This document shows positions 10,171 through 20,399 of a stretch of DNA of 64,000 nt, in pieces; position 1 is the stretch's first letter; every line of letters starts with the position of its first letter. Source of the DNA: Parelaphostrongylus tenuis (lineage: Eukaryota; Nematoda; Chromadorea; Rhabditida; Metastrongylidae); NCBI GenBank assembly GCA_019055375.1, contig JAHQIW010000234.1, positions 1 through 64,000 of the forward strand, in the 5' to 3' direction. The notes under the pieces were generated by a model. It was given only the letters and a program-made list of their open reading frames with translations. It was not told where the DNA came from and ran no database searches. Both the position numbers and the translations under genes were made by a program.

Positions 10171-11790
10171 TCAAACCCTCCATATCTACGTATTCGTCAA
10201 CTTGACATCAGATTTATCTGAGAGTGTAGCAGCACTGGTATGATATATGGGTAAGCCATCTTAGGTGATTGTACTGGCCAGAAAGCATCAGAACTACTCT
10301 GCCAATCTTAGCGAAGTCCGATTGCTGGTTGTTCGAATGAATCTCAGTTCGTGGATAAACTCCGTTGATGTGAAGGTGATTACCAGTTTTGCCGCATCTT
10401 TGAGGAATACTCCTCTAGATACCATAGACGACAAGACGTGTATTCACATCTCATCCAGTCCCATGACTCGCAACGTATCCATTCAGTTTAAATCGTGAGA
10501 TCTTCAACGGATGGTTCATTTCCACCTTAACGCCCATGAAAGTACCTATCGTTATAATAGTCTTTCCAATATTATGCAGTCTAGAATCGCGCTGAGTTTT
10601 TCAGCAGCTTCTTCCTACTCGTTATACCAAAAAATGCCTTATCGTCTGCTTATGAGCGGTTAGAGTGATGAGGTCCAGTTATTTTACGGTGTCCAGCTTT
10701 TGATACCTACGTAAAACTGCTGAGTTTCGAGCATAGGAGCTGATTACTCAGTGATGGTATTCCCTCTTAGAGTGGACAAGGAGGAGCTTATTTATTGGAG
10801 ACGACTCCTGACCAACTCTCAGTGTACTACCAATCACTTTATTGCAGGATCTCCGCACAATTAACTTGTAAAATATAATTCACATGATTGGGTATACGTA
10901 TATTGATGTGCCTATGCATATGCGGAAAAGTATATTGTAGTTCGACATTGATGTAAAGCGATATTTATTCACTGGATTCATCTATATCTCAAAGAAAGGC
11001 AGAGTCGTTGATGCTCTAGGTTCAGACCCCTGTCTATTACCATGGAACACACCACGTAGCCTTGCTAACCATTTGAGAATCTCACAGTGATGGAGATTTC
11101 TGCGGAAAACGAATAGGAAATGATATGCCTAGACGTGCCGCATCACCATAAGCAAGTTTGAAGCTTTCAGTGCTTTGGCATGTGCGGCTCGTCAATAAAT
11201 TTAATTGCTCATCGAAAGACTATATTTTACATTTTTCTAAGATTCTTTCATTTTCACATTGGGGTTCTAGCCATCCATACTTTCAAAAGGACTTCTGTAC
11301 AATGCAAGCAGAAAACTTGAAAAACGAAACTTTGTAGGGCCAACATATGTGAGAAAGGTGAGTGGGAAATTTTATCAAGAAGCTTGCCATACTTGCAATT
11401 TACGTTGAAGTCTCTTTCGTAGTTGATGAACGATTCACTAAGCTCTTTCAAACGTGACAGTTGAAAATAACTTTTTGGAATTTTGAACGACAGAATAAAA
11501 CGGAGGCATTTCATCGAGCCACTGAATCGAGATTGTGTTGTCGGTTTTTTTTTTAGATTATGTAGCTAAGAAAGCGTAATCTACACAGAGATAATCGTTT
11601 ATTTCAGTGCTGGAAGCCAATTTGTTCGTCTTCATCTTTCCACGATAGATTTTAGAGTTTTCTATCAAAGGAAATACGTCACTCATGTATCCTATATCGA
11701 AACTGAGAGTCCTCTTAACTTTTCACAAGCTGGGATGCTTTGATTACTCGGAAACAAAATTCATCCTAACCTTTAGGGGGGGGGGGGAGG
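10171..11790. other. no gene seen
   Basis: About 1.6 kb without a supportable gene. The 77-residue ORF at 10265-10498 has no motif and no flanking splice sites. A G-run sits just before the SINE at 11795. Confidence 0.35.
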
Positions 11791-11794
11791 AGGG

Positions 11795-12000
11795 AGGGGG
11801 TGGCCGATTGTTTGTGATGCTCATTGTGGAGCGTCGAGGGATTAGCCTCACCCCTCTCCAATACTGTCCATCAGTCATCAACGGAAGACATGCGAAACGC
11901 CGCAGTTAAGCATCTTCGAGATTGCAAGGAGTCGTGCTCAGCAGTACTCCACGACGTTCAAAGAGAAGACGAAAAAGGAATTGAATGCTAGAAGAATTGG
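11795..12000 (+). repeat. tRNA-derived SINE, family B (copy B3)
   Basis: The head GGTGGCCGATTGTTTGTGAT, then GCTCATTGTGGAGCG, is a mutated family B head. The body ATTGCAAGGAGTCGTGCTCA, then CTCCACGACGTTCAAAGAGA, AGACGAAAAAGGAATTGAA, aligns base by base with copy B2. It is preceded by a G-run (11777-11795). Confidence 0.65.
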
Positions 12001-12239
12001 ACTAGAAGGTGTTTCTAGGTGACAATCCACAATGTGCAACGAGGAGTTCATCACCAATCAGCTGAATCTCTGAAACAGAGTTGACTTGACATTTTTTATT
12101 CAAAAGGCAACCTAAAATTTTTGTCACAGAGTAGTCACCAGTTACTGGGCGTTGATGGCCTGATAATACTTAGCTTTCTTTTTCAAGTTTCTCACATAAA
12201 GCAATAGTTCTCAATCATCTGAATTTTGAAACGAAGTTT

Positions 12240-13850
12240 TATATGTCAGGGCTTCCACAATTTTTTGAACACAGTTATCAAGGAGGAGTGCATGCCTTTG
12301 AATTTTATCAGCACAGCATTCATATTTGACGTCTCTTTTCCGTTAGACGGAACCAAATGAAGAAACGGCTCCATTTGCCGGATATCACTTTTCATAAGAG
12401 TGTTAGTAATTATTCGAAAGCGTAGATTTCTGGCTACTGTTCTACATGCCTCTTTTGAAAAGTCTTCTTCAAAATGCTGTAGCATTTGAAAAAAATCTCG
12501 TTCTACATCAGCTGTGCGCTTTTATTATTTCTTTCGCTGGTCGCACGAAAATTGTATGAACGGCAGAAGAAATCTTGTAGTATCAGAGTCGTGCGGTTCA
12601 TTTGAGACTTTTTTCTGAAGGGGAAAAATCTCAGACTAATGAACAAAATTTGCAGCCACATGTGAGTCGTGTAAACGCGGTCGATTGGTTGCTGTATCGA
12701 TACACACTCAGTACATACCTAGCACACACACTAGCCGACAAGCAATTGTGTGGCGTATATGGAACTCGATCCTGTTTTTCCTGAAATGCCGCACTGAAAC
12801 GGTCTTTTTAGAAAACAAGCATAGAGTTGGAAACCGTTGAAACTTCTCTCTATTGAGCGATTTTTGTAATTTGAGGAAAAAGTTCTGTCCCGAGATATTT
12901 GTTGGTGAAGCAGCGTCATAAAAAGATTTCTCAAAAAAACGTGCGCGTGACAGCGTGCCGGTAACTTGAGCTTGCGAATGATACTAACACTCTTATAGAA
13001 ATTTCTTGTTCAGAGAAAAGGGTCGTTTCTTCATTTGTTTTGGTCTAACAGAAAAGAACCATTTAACTTGAGTTTACGACGATAATTGCGGTTCATTGAT
13101 CACTGAGAGGTGAGCACTTCCCACATGGATCAGAAGTACTGATACTGAGTCGAAATTGAGCACTGTTCAAAGTGTAACCTATTGAACTAAGGTCAACTGA
13201 CGCGGGCAGCAAAGGCTCCAGAAATTTTTATAGGAACAACGCAGTAGACACGCACTTAGTAGGCAGAGTACTTTATAACATCGTCCTCTAATCGAAAGTG
13301 GTTTAAAATTTCGCTTTCTAGAGTTCAATAAATCAGCAGAGATTAATCTAAGATTTTCTTCGAGGCATGTTATGCGAGCAGGTTACGTACGTTTCGGCAG
13401 GCTCGTCGCCTCAGCAGAGCCATACTCCTCGTGGGCCATCCTATATAGTAAAGAATTGATGGCCCAGCATATAAGGACCTGACTTCATGACGTCGTCTGG
13501 TCCTTTTCTTATTCGGTGGAACATGTGATTGCGATGAATCGCGCGAGACTACCGAAACGTACGTAAGCCGCTGACGAAGCAAATTTTGAGAAAAAGGTTT
13601 CGATCAGCCTCTCTCCAGTACTTTAGAACATTTGAGGCGAAACTATGCAGAGTAGAATGATGACATAAACACTCAGAACACTGTTTATTTACTGCAGAAT
13701 TTGATGAGAATGAACTTATCAAAATTCGACGATTTTCGAGCTGATAAACGGCGAAAAACTGGAGTTGTGAGAAAAATTTACACATCGTTGTGCCGCCTTT
13801 TTTTCTCACGAAGACATCTGATTTCACTGTGTGCAATTGTGAATACAATC
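12240..13850 (-). repeat. unclassified repeat with degenerate coding, interrupted
   Basis: On the minus strand, around 12620-12540, the frame reads FRKKSQMNRTTLILQDFF. It matches YQKKFQIERMTRILQDFL in the ORF at 37444-37010 and LLIKRLTVTLENFLYKFM at 38870-38940, so all three descend from one coding element. Further 5' on the minus strand, KFFSQLQFFAVYQLENRRIL (about 13790-13730) parallels FFSHVRAFYLDYWHKIESVN at 38590-38650. Two arms also form an inverted repeat: GTTAGACGGAACCAAATGAA with AAGAGTGTTAGTA near 12344-12408, and its complement near 12985-13052. The copy is split by the palindrome at 13381-13566. I do not recognise the protein family. Confidence 0.4.
13381..13566. mobile_element. 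small palindromic element with hammerhead-like ends
   Basis: The left end GGTTACGTACGTTTCGGCAG and the right end CTACCGAAACGTACGTAAGCC form an imperfect inverted repeat about 25 bp long, and the unit is about 186 bp. Read outward, both ends carry CCGAAACGTACGTA, the GAAAC-loop-GTA part of a minimal stem III and cleavage site of a hammerhead ribozyme. On the minus strand CTGAGGCGACGAGCCTGCC precedes it, resembling a CUGA core and stem II in decayed form. The inner text AGCCATACTCCTCGTGGGCC also occurs in the PLE tails at 26540 and 34155. Confidence 0.45.
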
Positions 13851-14259
13851 TAATTTAGCTTACGGTGAACACATCGTCGCTTACTGTTGAGAGTTTTCTT
13901 CAAAATTATTTCGATTCTTCCAGATTTCACTCCATTACTTTTCATCAGTGTTCATCCACTTTTTACTCCTGTTTCGTGTTATCCTTTCAGGCTTAGTTTT
14001 GAGTTTTATCTCTACATAACTTCAAGTAAGCTTTTTGGATCTGACTTTTCCTGGCGTGAATGTTTCTCCTCGTTCCCTAAGACGGAACAACTCCCCACTC
14101 CAAAAAAACCGTGTATCACACTTTTTTCAAGTCCTACAATAAATATAGACCAATTTCGGTGCACTTCGATGTCGCAGTTTCACGACACGCTCTTCTATGA
14201 CGGTCACGAAAAGCTTGAACGGCAACTATCTCTGCTGCAGAAGTCGCCCATATTCTGAC

Positions 14260-14572
14260 TGTAGTTGGCTGTTTGCACATGTTTCATGTGCTGCATGCAG
14301 TTTTCCTCTGAAGTAGAACACATGCCCTTATTTCCATCATGTTAATTAAGCCTAGAGCTACTGCTGAAGCCTCTTTGAATTTGAAAATGTTTTCGATGTA
14401 AATTATGGTATTAAATCCATCTTCAATTCTACCACGCCTTGGAGGATACTTTTGTCCAAGCTCTTCAAGATGCGTTAGAATGATTCTAGTTGTGAATGTC
14501 ATTTTGACTACGTTTTTATGCTTCAGGATGGAGCGTTAAGTCCAAAATTAGCCCATCGTTTCATCTTCACAT

Positions 14573-14603
<31 letters not shown>

Positions 14604-15890
14604 ATATAAATTTATACCTAATTTATATATATTTATGCATATATATGTACATATAAGATCTGAAATTTTCCGAATGACATGAAAAAGCTACTATTACGAA
14701 CGAATCGTCACCTTTGATGATGATTTACTGGAGATTTCATTAATGCACTATGAGAGACGATGAACGAAGGCATAAAAACATCTCTGAGACTTCTCGCGTA
14801 GACACTGTTCGGTTCTACCTCGAGCTCCATGAAGACGCTTGGCCATTCTAGTCGCCTCAAATAGAATTCAATAATGAAAGACGCTTGAGCTTTCTAGTTC
14901 ATGTATCGTACTCCACAATCCCTCTGTAACGATGCCATAAATGAGCATTTTCAGAGAGATATATCGATACTAACTCATTGAGAGCATATATATATATATA
15001 ATATATATATCATGAAGCTCTAAACGTTGTTTTCATAATTTTCAAAAGATCTCCGATCTAGATTTTATTCGATGAGTGTCTTGGCGTTGCATGTAAATGA
15101 GCGAAAGCAGCCGTGTGAGATATGCTCTCATCGCTATCCTACAAATGTGGCGGTGTCATTCTAGCTTGGATTCTTAATATAGCAGACGTATCTATGTTGT
15201 TCTCAGATGTTATAAATACCTACGTTTTCATGTGTCAAAAAGTTATTCGACATTTTTGGCTAGGCTTGTTTCCTAACTAAAGCCTTTGTGACCAGTCGAC
15301 CGATAGGTCGACCACCATGGAATGTATATGACTGATACATATATATCAAAAAAGTACTTACAGCACAAACATTATGCTTATAGCACCAATTTGACCGCGT
15401 AACAAGCCTCGTACTTTTCTCAACATCACGCTATGATGAGATCGCACTGACGTTCACCATGTCACGTGGAGAACCGTAAGTTCTATTCATATATTCATAC
15501 ATTTAAGTGAGTATAAGTGACGAAATTCTGATTATAAGAAAAGGTCAGAAAGATATTAGACTTTCTTAGTACGTTTGTTTTGATCTCGGAGCCGTTCCAC
15601 TCATCTGTTCTGAAGAAGTGATGCTACATTAAAACGACTGTTCTGACTACCGCTTGTGACACAGAGCAGCAGCATGATCCGAGAAAGCTGCCATTCCACA
15701 TTGTAACTTATTTTTCGATGGCAAATGTTGTGGTAGATGTTTTATCTATGTGAATTTAGTGCGCTTGTCAGCCGTAGTTTACCTTTCTAATAGGCACAGT
15801 ACAGTGGTTGCTATACAGTTCAGTACGCACCAGACTCTGATTCGGCGCCGCACTCAGTTGAACTACTGAGTATTCTTTGTGAACCTATCG
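14260..15890. other. intron/intergenic DNA with TA-rich tracts
   Basis: No gene is supported. The stretch contains an (AT)n run at about 14572-14660 and another at 14985-15010. The 72-residue minus ORF at 14502-14284 has no recognised motif. Confidence 0.35.
14572..14660. repeat. TA microsatellite
   Basis: An (AT)n tract grades into imperfect ATATTTATATATGCATATAT-type sequence. Confidence 0.9.
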
Positions 15891-15999
15891 GGGATCATCG
15901 ATCTCTACACATTCTAGAAGGTGCGGGCACCTTAACACTTCGGATATGACAAGCCCATTGCACTATCCCCGCCCCGCCACGGCGGCAAAGGCGAGTAAT

Positions 16000-16080
16000 C
16001 CGTAGTGCCGAGCGATTAGTGATGCCAGCCACAGGAAAGAAGGCTGGTGATTCGACCCTCCACCATGACGCTTTACAGCA
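16000..16080 (+). repeat. tRNA-like SINE head
   Basis: GTGCCGAGCGATTAGTGATG is an A-box-like sequence of Ser/Leu type. It is followed by a hairpin (CCAGCC...GGCTGG) and by GGTGATTCGACCCTCCACCA as the B box. A second, inverted tRNA-like head lies at about 16430-16570. Confidence 0.5.
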
Positions 16081-16429
16081 GATTTTTTGGTATTGATTAG
16101 TACTGAGTTCTTCTTTGACGTAACTGTTGTAGTTAAGGAAAGACGCTCCGTCGTTTAACATTTCACTGCCTTTTGATACAAACGTAGATTTAAGGGAACA
16201 GCGCCTATCCAACTTTTTTTCGCATTTCTTTTGACGATTTGTAGATGTCAATCCTGAACACATATTTTTTGCAGTATACGACAGTGTATTACGTACTACG
16301 TTGATTTCTCACGCAACATGCGGCGCATTCACTCAGCAATTAATTGTGTTATAGTATTACGAAATGAGGAACGGCATGATATGGTGTTAGTGATTTGTGC
16401 ATATTGAACTGAAAACAAAATCTAATACT

Positions 16430-16575
16430 GAAAAAGTCGCAATGAGATTTTGTAGGAGGGGATCGGACCAACACCATACTCTCCGATGGCCATCTTCGCC
16501 AACCACTCGGCATTACGTACTGCTTGCCGCTGCGTGCGACGATGGGGCAGGGCTAGCGCCTTGAGCCTATCATAC
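16430..16575 (-). repeat. tRNA-like SINE head
   Basis: On the minus strand ATGCCGAGTGGTTGGCGAAG is an A-box-like sequence. GTTGGTCCGATCCCCTCCTA, 30 bases on, resembles a B box (GGTTCGATCCC) with one change. It resembles the tRNA-type segments at 26347 and 33687 in overall form. Confidence 0.5.
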
Positions 16576-16954
16576 CCAAAGTGTTCACGCAGTTGTCCCA
16601 TGTCAAGAGCTATCAACTTGAGCATCATTCAGTGATGGTCATTGAAAAGGTCAGAATACTCACGCACTAGCTAAACCCACACGCAATTTCTTCAAATATC
16701 TTTATGGGTGACAAATGAGTGAATGAATGGAAGAGGAGTGCTCTAGGATCCATTGCAACATGTGATATCAATTTATGTCTTTCAAAAGCCTTACTGGAAT
16801 AATTTTGCCTAAATTTAATGAGTTGGAAGATGTGGCAAATTTTTCTATTTGATAAGTTAAAAAGACTCGTCACCATCGCGGTGAATTAATCCGTCAGCAT
16901 AAAACCACGATGTACTTCAAGATATTAGTTAAATAATAAAGAAAACTGACAACT

Positions 16955-17056
16955 TAGACTTAAAAAAACTTAAAAAACAAAAAAAAAACTTTAAAAAAAA
17001 CTTAAACTTAGCGAAAAAAAAACAAAAAAAACCTAACAAAACTTAACTTAAACTTA
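16955..17056 (+). repeat. A-rich tract with ACTTAA repeats
   Basis: About 100 bp of adenine runs broken by CTTAAAC-type units (ACTTAAAAAAACTTAAAAAA and similar). It directly precedes the ribozyme-bearing segment. It could be the poly(A)-like tail of an upstream retroelement on the plus strand or a simple repeat. Confidence 0.7.
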
Positions 17057-17169
17057 GGTGAATGACATAGACACCTGACATAGAGTGGAAAGCGTAGGTC
17101 GTCGATAACTATATATGAGGAGTGTGACGCTCCCAAGAGAACTGACTATGAAAAGATCGACAGACGACG

Positions 17170-17230
17170 GGTTCTGCCCGGCTGATGAGTCTGTAAGGAC
17201 GAAACACGTGTCTCGGGCTGTACAAGAGCC
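17170..17230 (+). ncRNA. type I hammerhead ribozyme
   Basis: All invariant core residues are present. CTGATGA lies at 17182-17188. Stem II is GTCT-GTAA-GGAC (17189-17200) with a GNRA-type loop. GAAAC is at 17201-17205. A minimal stem III is made of AC (17204-17205) and GT (17210-17211) around a 4-base loop, and the cleavage triplet is GTC, with the cut expected after 17212. Stem I is also fully supported: GCCCGG (17176-17181) pairs with TCGGGC (17213-17218), then a 6-base bulge TGTACA on the 3' side, then GGTTCT (17170-17175) pairs with AGAGCC (17225-17230). Such stem-I bulges make the tertiary contact with loop II in natural ribozymes. Type I hammerheads with very short stem III occur in Penelope-like elements, retrozymes and schistosome satellite repeats. 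No host element could be delimited here. Self-cleavage itself is inferred. Confidence 0.85.
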
Positions 17231-17851
17231 TTTACCAGACCACATGACATGTTGGCTCAAATAATAATGAAGGGATCTATAAAGAAAACTATTAATGAGT
17301 AGTAATGCTGAGGTTGAGAGAAAAGAAAAGTCGATTTTCAAAATGTCTACATAACGCCTTTGCTTGTTTTGCCGTAAATCAACTGTAGGAGCCGAAGCGA
17401 TCGTTGTTGATCAAAATTCATTCGCAGTGGTTCTCGGTAGTATTTAGAAACACTTTATTTTTGTTGCGCAAATAAAGCCTATATATAACCTACAAAGGGT
17501 TGAAAACTGGGTATGAAGACTATATGAAACTTGAAACCAAGCTACAAAAAGAAGTGCCTTGCTTCTAGAAAAGCTATAACATTGTAATTGTCGCTATTCA
17601 AGCTATCGAGTAAGTAGACGTCTAAGGAAAAAGCGAAGAGGCCCTTATGTTTAAGAGTTGAAAATACATCCAGATAATCGATGTACGTAATCTGTTCTGC
17701 TCGGAAGGAACGGCGTATTTGGACCGACAGTCTATCGTGTTATCTGAAGTTAGTTGCATCGCTGCTGACGTCATCTCCTGATGCGAATGTGCCGCGATGA
17801 CGAAACACAAAGAACTTTGTTCCTCTCAAATGACCATTGTTTCTATTTCAG

Positions 17852-17996
17852 ATTCGCGGAACCGTCGAAGTCGACCATCAATCCACAAGAATCGTTTCCA
17901 CCGTTCATCAACACAAAAACAAATACGACGTCGAAGTTGTTCACCTCAGCAGCTGAACTGATGGTTCTATATGAGCACTCTGATGGATCTGCTAAG
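17852..17996 (+). CDS. exon, gamma-glutamyltranspeptidase-like light chain (1)
   Basis: The acceptor is TTTCTATTTCAG and the donor GTAAAA. The frame reads FAEPSKSTINPQESFPPFIN, TKTNTTSKLFTSAAELMVLY, EHSDGSAK. It aligns to the GGT light-chain part FG..PSPaNfi.PGKrPLSSM.PtIv.d..G. The SSM motif, which binds the gamma-glutamyl group in active enzymes, is replaced by SKLFTS. It starts with one base completing a codon and ends in phase 0, matching the next exon. The lost SSM suggests an inactive or non-canonical family member. Confidence 0.55.
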
Positions 17997-18110
17997 GTAA
18001 AACCTGATTTGCGTCTTGGAGTATTACGGTTTTCTTTTGAAGACTTCTACACTTGACGGTTGTCTTGTGAAGAGTAGTCATAGTCTCTTAAAAATTAGTA
18101 TCAGTAGTCT

Positions 18111-18161
<51 letters not shown>

Positions 18162-18175
18162 GGAGAGAGAGAGTA
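18111..18175 (+). repeat. GA microsatellite
   Basis: A (GA)n run of roughly 60 bp in the intron between two light-chain exons. Confidence 0.95.
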
Positions 18176-18724
18176 AGAAGTTTTGAATCCTAAGGAGTAA
18201 ATTTTCGAAGACTCCGAGTTCATTTATTGTACGTTACGACACGTTATATCGATTTTAATGCGTTTCATGGAAACGAATTGCCGTTTACAAGTATAGTGCA
18301 ACATATCTAAGTTCATAAAAATTCGGCTCGTTATAATATCAATTATGAGAAATTGCAAGCTCAATCACTCAATCAAAACGAACATCCAATTTCTAGAGTT
18401 GACCATAGATATTTCTTTCACATATGGCTCGAAGACTCGTGTTTCATGCAAGTTTGCATTTAAACAAGCATAATTTTGTTCAACTGGACATAATTCTCCG
18501 TCGTCTGGCCTGTTTTTGCTGCCGCTCTTGCTCTTAAGATTTCTGGAACTTCGAATTTCCCTACCAGTTATTGACGGTGGTAGTTATAGACTTATGTATA
18601 GTAGTATAATACATAACCAGTATTCGAGACTCAAAATACTATCAATGCCTACAGTACCCGAGTTTATCATATTTCACAAGTCGTAGGAATTTTTACCGCT
18701 TGCAGACGGAATGATTTTTTCCAG

Positions 18725-18889
18725 CTGAACTACCTTGTATCGGCATCGGGCTCTCTTCGAACTGTTGAAGCAGTTTCGTCAGTGGTAATACGAATGGCTG
18801 TGGATAATAAGAGCCCGGGTGAGGCGATTGCTGCTCCCTGCGGTTATTATGACCCTCGCGATGGACTATTCTACTGCGAACATAGCCAG
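18725..18889 (+). CDS. exon, gamma-glutamyltranspeptidase-like light chain (2)
   Basis: Bounded by TTTTTTCCAG and GTATGT, 55 codons, phase 0 to 0. The frame reads LNYLVSASGSLRTVEAVSSV, VIRMAVDNKSPGEAIAAPCG, YYDPRDGLFYCEHSQ. It matches the GGT segment 'vvGaaGG..I.ta..qvi.n.l......eAv..PR.H.ql.p'. SASGS stands for the oxyanion-hole GAAGG; the last Gly is changed to Ser. EAIAAP is well kept, but the following Arg-x-His is CGY. A GGT-type fold is likely while normal catalysis is doubtful. Confidence 0.65.
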
Positions 18890-18960
18890 GTATGTCAGTT
18901 ATAGTAATCTTTTATCCATGAAGTCCATATTCGATAAAAAAATTTGAGTATATAATCTAT

Positions 18961-19463
18961 TAACATATTCTGTGCCTTTGATGAGGCCTGTTATGGTACT
19001 TGTATAGAGCTAGACGTACTTTTCGGCCTTTTAGCCTCATCACTTGCACGGTGCCTTTCGGTTCAGTCAGTTCCTTATAGAGTGATATACCTCGTGCATA
19101 GGAAGGAATCGACGCCGAACATGTTACACTGCACGTGAGTGAAAAGATCACTTCATACTGCAATGACAATAAATCACTACATGTAAAGTGATATGATCAC
19201 CCGACATTGCAGTGCTTAACGGTCGACTGCTCATGACTTGTGACTGGTAAATTGAATAATTCCTTTATACCTATTTTAACTCACGTGCAGTGTGACAAGT
19301 TCGACGTCGGTTGCTCTGTATGTGAGGGGTATAACATCCTAGAAGGAACGGGAACTAGAGGGCGCCTTGCTACTGATGAGACTGCAAAGCGGCAATGTAA
19401 TCTAGCACTATATAGGTGTCATATAGACCTCATGAAAGGTTTAGAATATGTTATCAGACTACA
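18961..19463. mobile_element. fold-back element in the last GGT-like intron
   Basis: The left arm begins TAACATATTCTGTGCC and the right arm ends GGTTTAGAATATGTTA. The arms (about 18961-19147 and 19276-19463) are inverted copies along their whole length, for example ACTGCACGTGAGTG against AACTCACGTGCAGTG, and GCCTTTGATGAGGCC against GACCTCATGAAAGG. There is no coding capacity; the ORFs that cross it are incidental. It looks like a MITE-type element inserted in the intron. Confidence 0.65.
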
Positions 19464-19918
19464 TATTGTCTTAAGCGAGGTTTCGAAGAACAAGCGAATA
19501 TGACGTTAATTGAAGTAGTAGTGACCAATTTCAAGTCAAGGCTACTCAAATGTAAAGAACTCACATAATGATCACTCAAATTCGCCAATTCTTTCTCCTT
19601 TTCTCAGTCTAGACCCTCGCCACGGACCAAATCAACAAGAGACCGTCACAAGCGGTAAAAAAATGAAAGGCATTTTATCAAAAGTACCCACCTTCTCGGA
19701 TTACTCAAGCAAGTGCCGCTCGGGCACGTGTTACGATCAAATTCAATTGAATATCATTGATGATCCTACAAATTTACAAATGAAAAGTGAATTATACCTG
19801 GTTATGAGAAATAACTCTTTTGATAGATTATAGGTAGATTTAGATTATGGTGCCTACTTAGCTAGTTTTCTCTTATATAGTTTACTTTTGAATTTCTAAT
19901 GATTGGAATGTTTTGTAG

Positions 19919-20101
19919 GCGGAAGTACTAAAGGTGCTGCGCGAGAAATATGGTATATCATGCCACCCAATACCGTCCAATGATCCAGAAATCACAGACC
20001 GATTTGTATCGGCTATACAAGTGAAAGAAGACTATTATAAACGAGTATTAGCAGCAGTCTCACAGAGAAAAGGCGACGTCAACTTTGCTGCTGGTTTCTA
20101 A
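19919..20101 (+). CDS. terminal exon, gamma-glutamyltranspeptidase-like light chain (3)
   Basis: The acceptor is ATGTTTTGTAG, followed by 60 codons and a TAA at 20099-20101. The frame reads AEVLKVLREKYGISCHPIPS, NDPEITDRFVSAIQVKEDYY, KRVLAAVSQRKGDVNFAAGF. The family's C-terminus ends with a helix (..aL..rGH.v......s.vqaI) and then AAsDpRKgGepaGy. AAVSQRKGDVNFAAGF fits this well, including the end at residue G-F/Y. The phase (0) matches exon 2. This is the best evidence that the gene belongs to the GGT family. GGTs are extracellular-facing membrane enzymes that move gamma-glutamyl groups from glutathione. Confidence 0.65.
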   Translation, partial: AEVLKVLREKYGISCHPIPSNDPEITDRFVSAIQVKEDYYKRVLAAVSQRKGDVNFAAGF

Positions 20102-20280
20102 GTGGTCTATAGACCAGTAATCATCAGAAGCATAACACAATCATCTGTAGACATGTGACTTTGTAGAGTGTTATTTGTCATTTCCACTTCACTATACTTG
20201 AAACAATGCGCAAATTTGTCTAAATAAGTTCGCCTAATCATATCAAATATTACTGAGCCTTTGTACAAATCAAAACTTTG

Positions 20281-20286
20281 AATAAA
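20281..20286 (+). other. candidate polyadenylation signal
   Basis: AATAAA 180 bases after the GGT-like stop codon, the first canonical hexamer downstream on that strand. Confidence 0.45.
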
Positions 20287-20399
20287 ATTTCTAATGGACG
20301 TGCGACTGATCACAACCGGATGATGTTCCATTGTTTCACTAACATTCACTGTAATACTCAGTAGTTCCGCTTCACAACGCACATGTGCAGCGCATATTT

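Larger units (their letters stand above)
8052..17851 (+). other. large TE-filled gap of the GGT-like gene
   Basis: This 9.8 kb stretch lies between heavy-chain-like and light-chain-like exons on the same strand. I find no frame with a GT[STA]H nucleophile motif or with the TS[ST]IN..FGS block expected here. It holds a mariner relic, SINEs, a HHR-like palindrome, TA-rich tracts and the hammerhead ribozyme listed below. Either the exons are too short or diverged for me to see, the gene is a pseudogene, or the two halves are separate genes. Confidence 0.3.

Noticed and set aside
13887..14258. 123-residue plus-strand ORF as a gene
   Set aside because: Hydrophobic and Ser/Pro-rich without motif, start context or splice partners; no homologous copy in the window.
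17182..17212. Chance occurrence of the hammerhead core
   Set aside because: Stem I (two helices), stem II with GNRA loop and the GTC site all pair together, which is not expected by chance.
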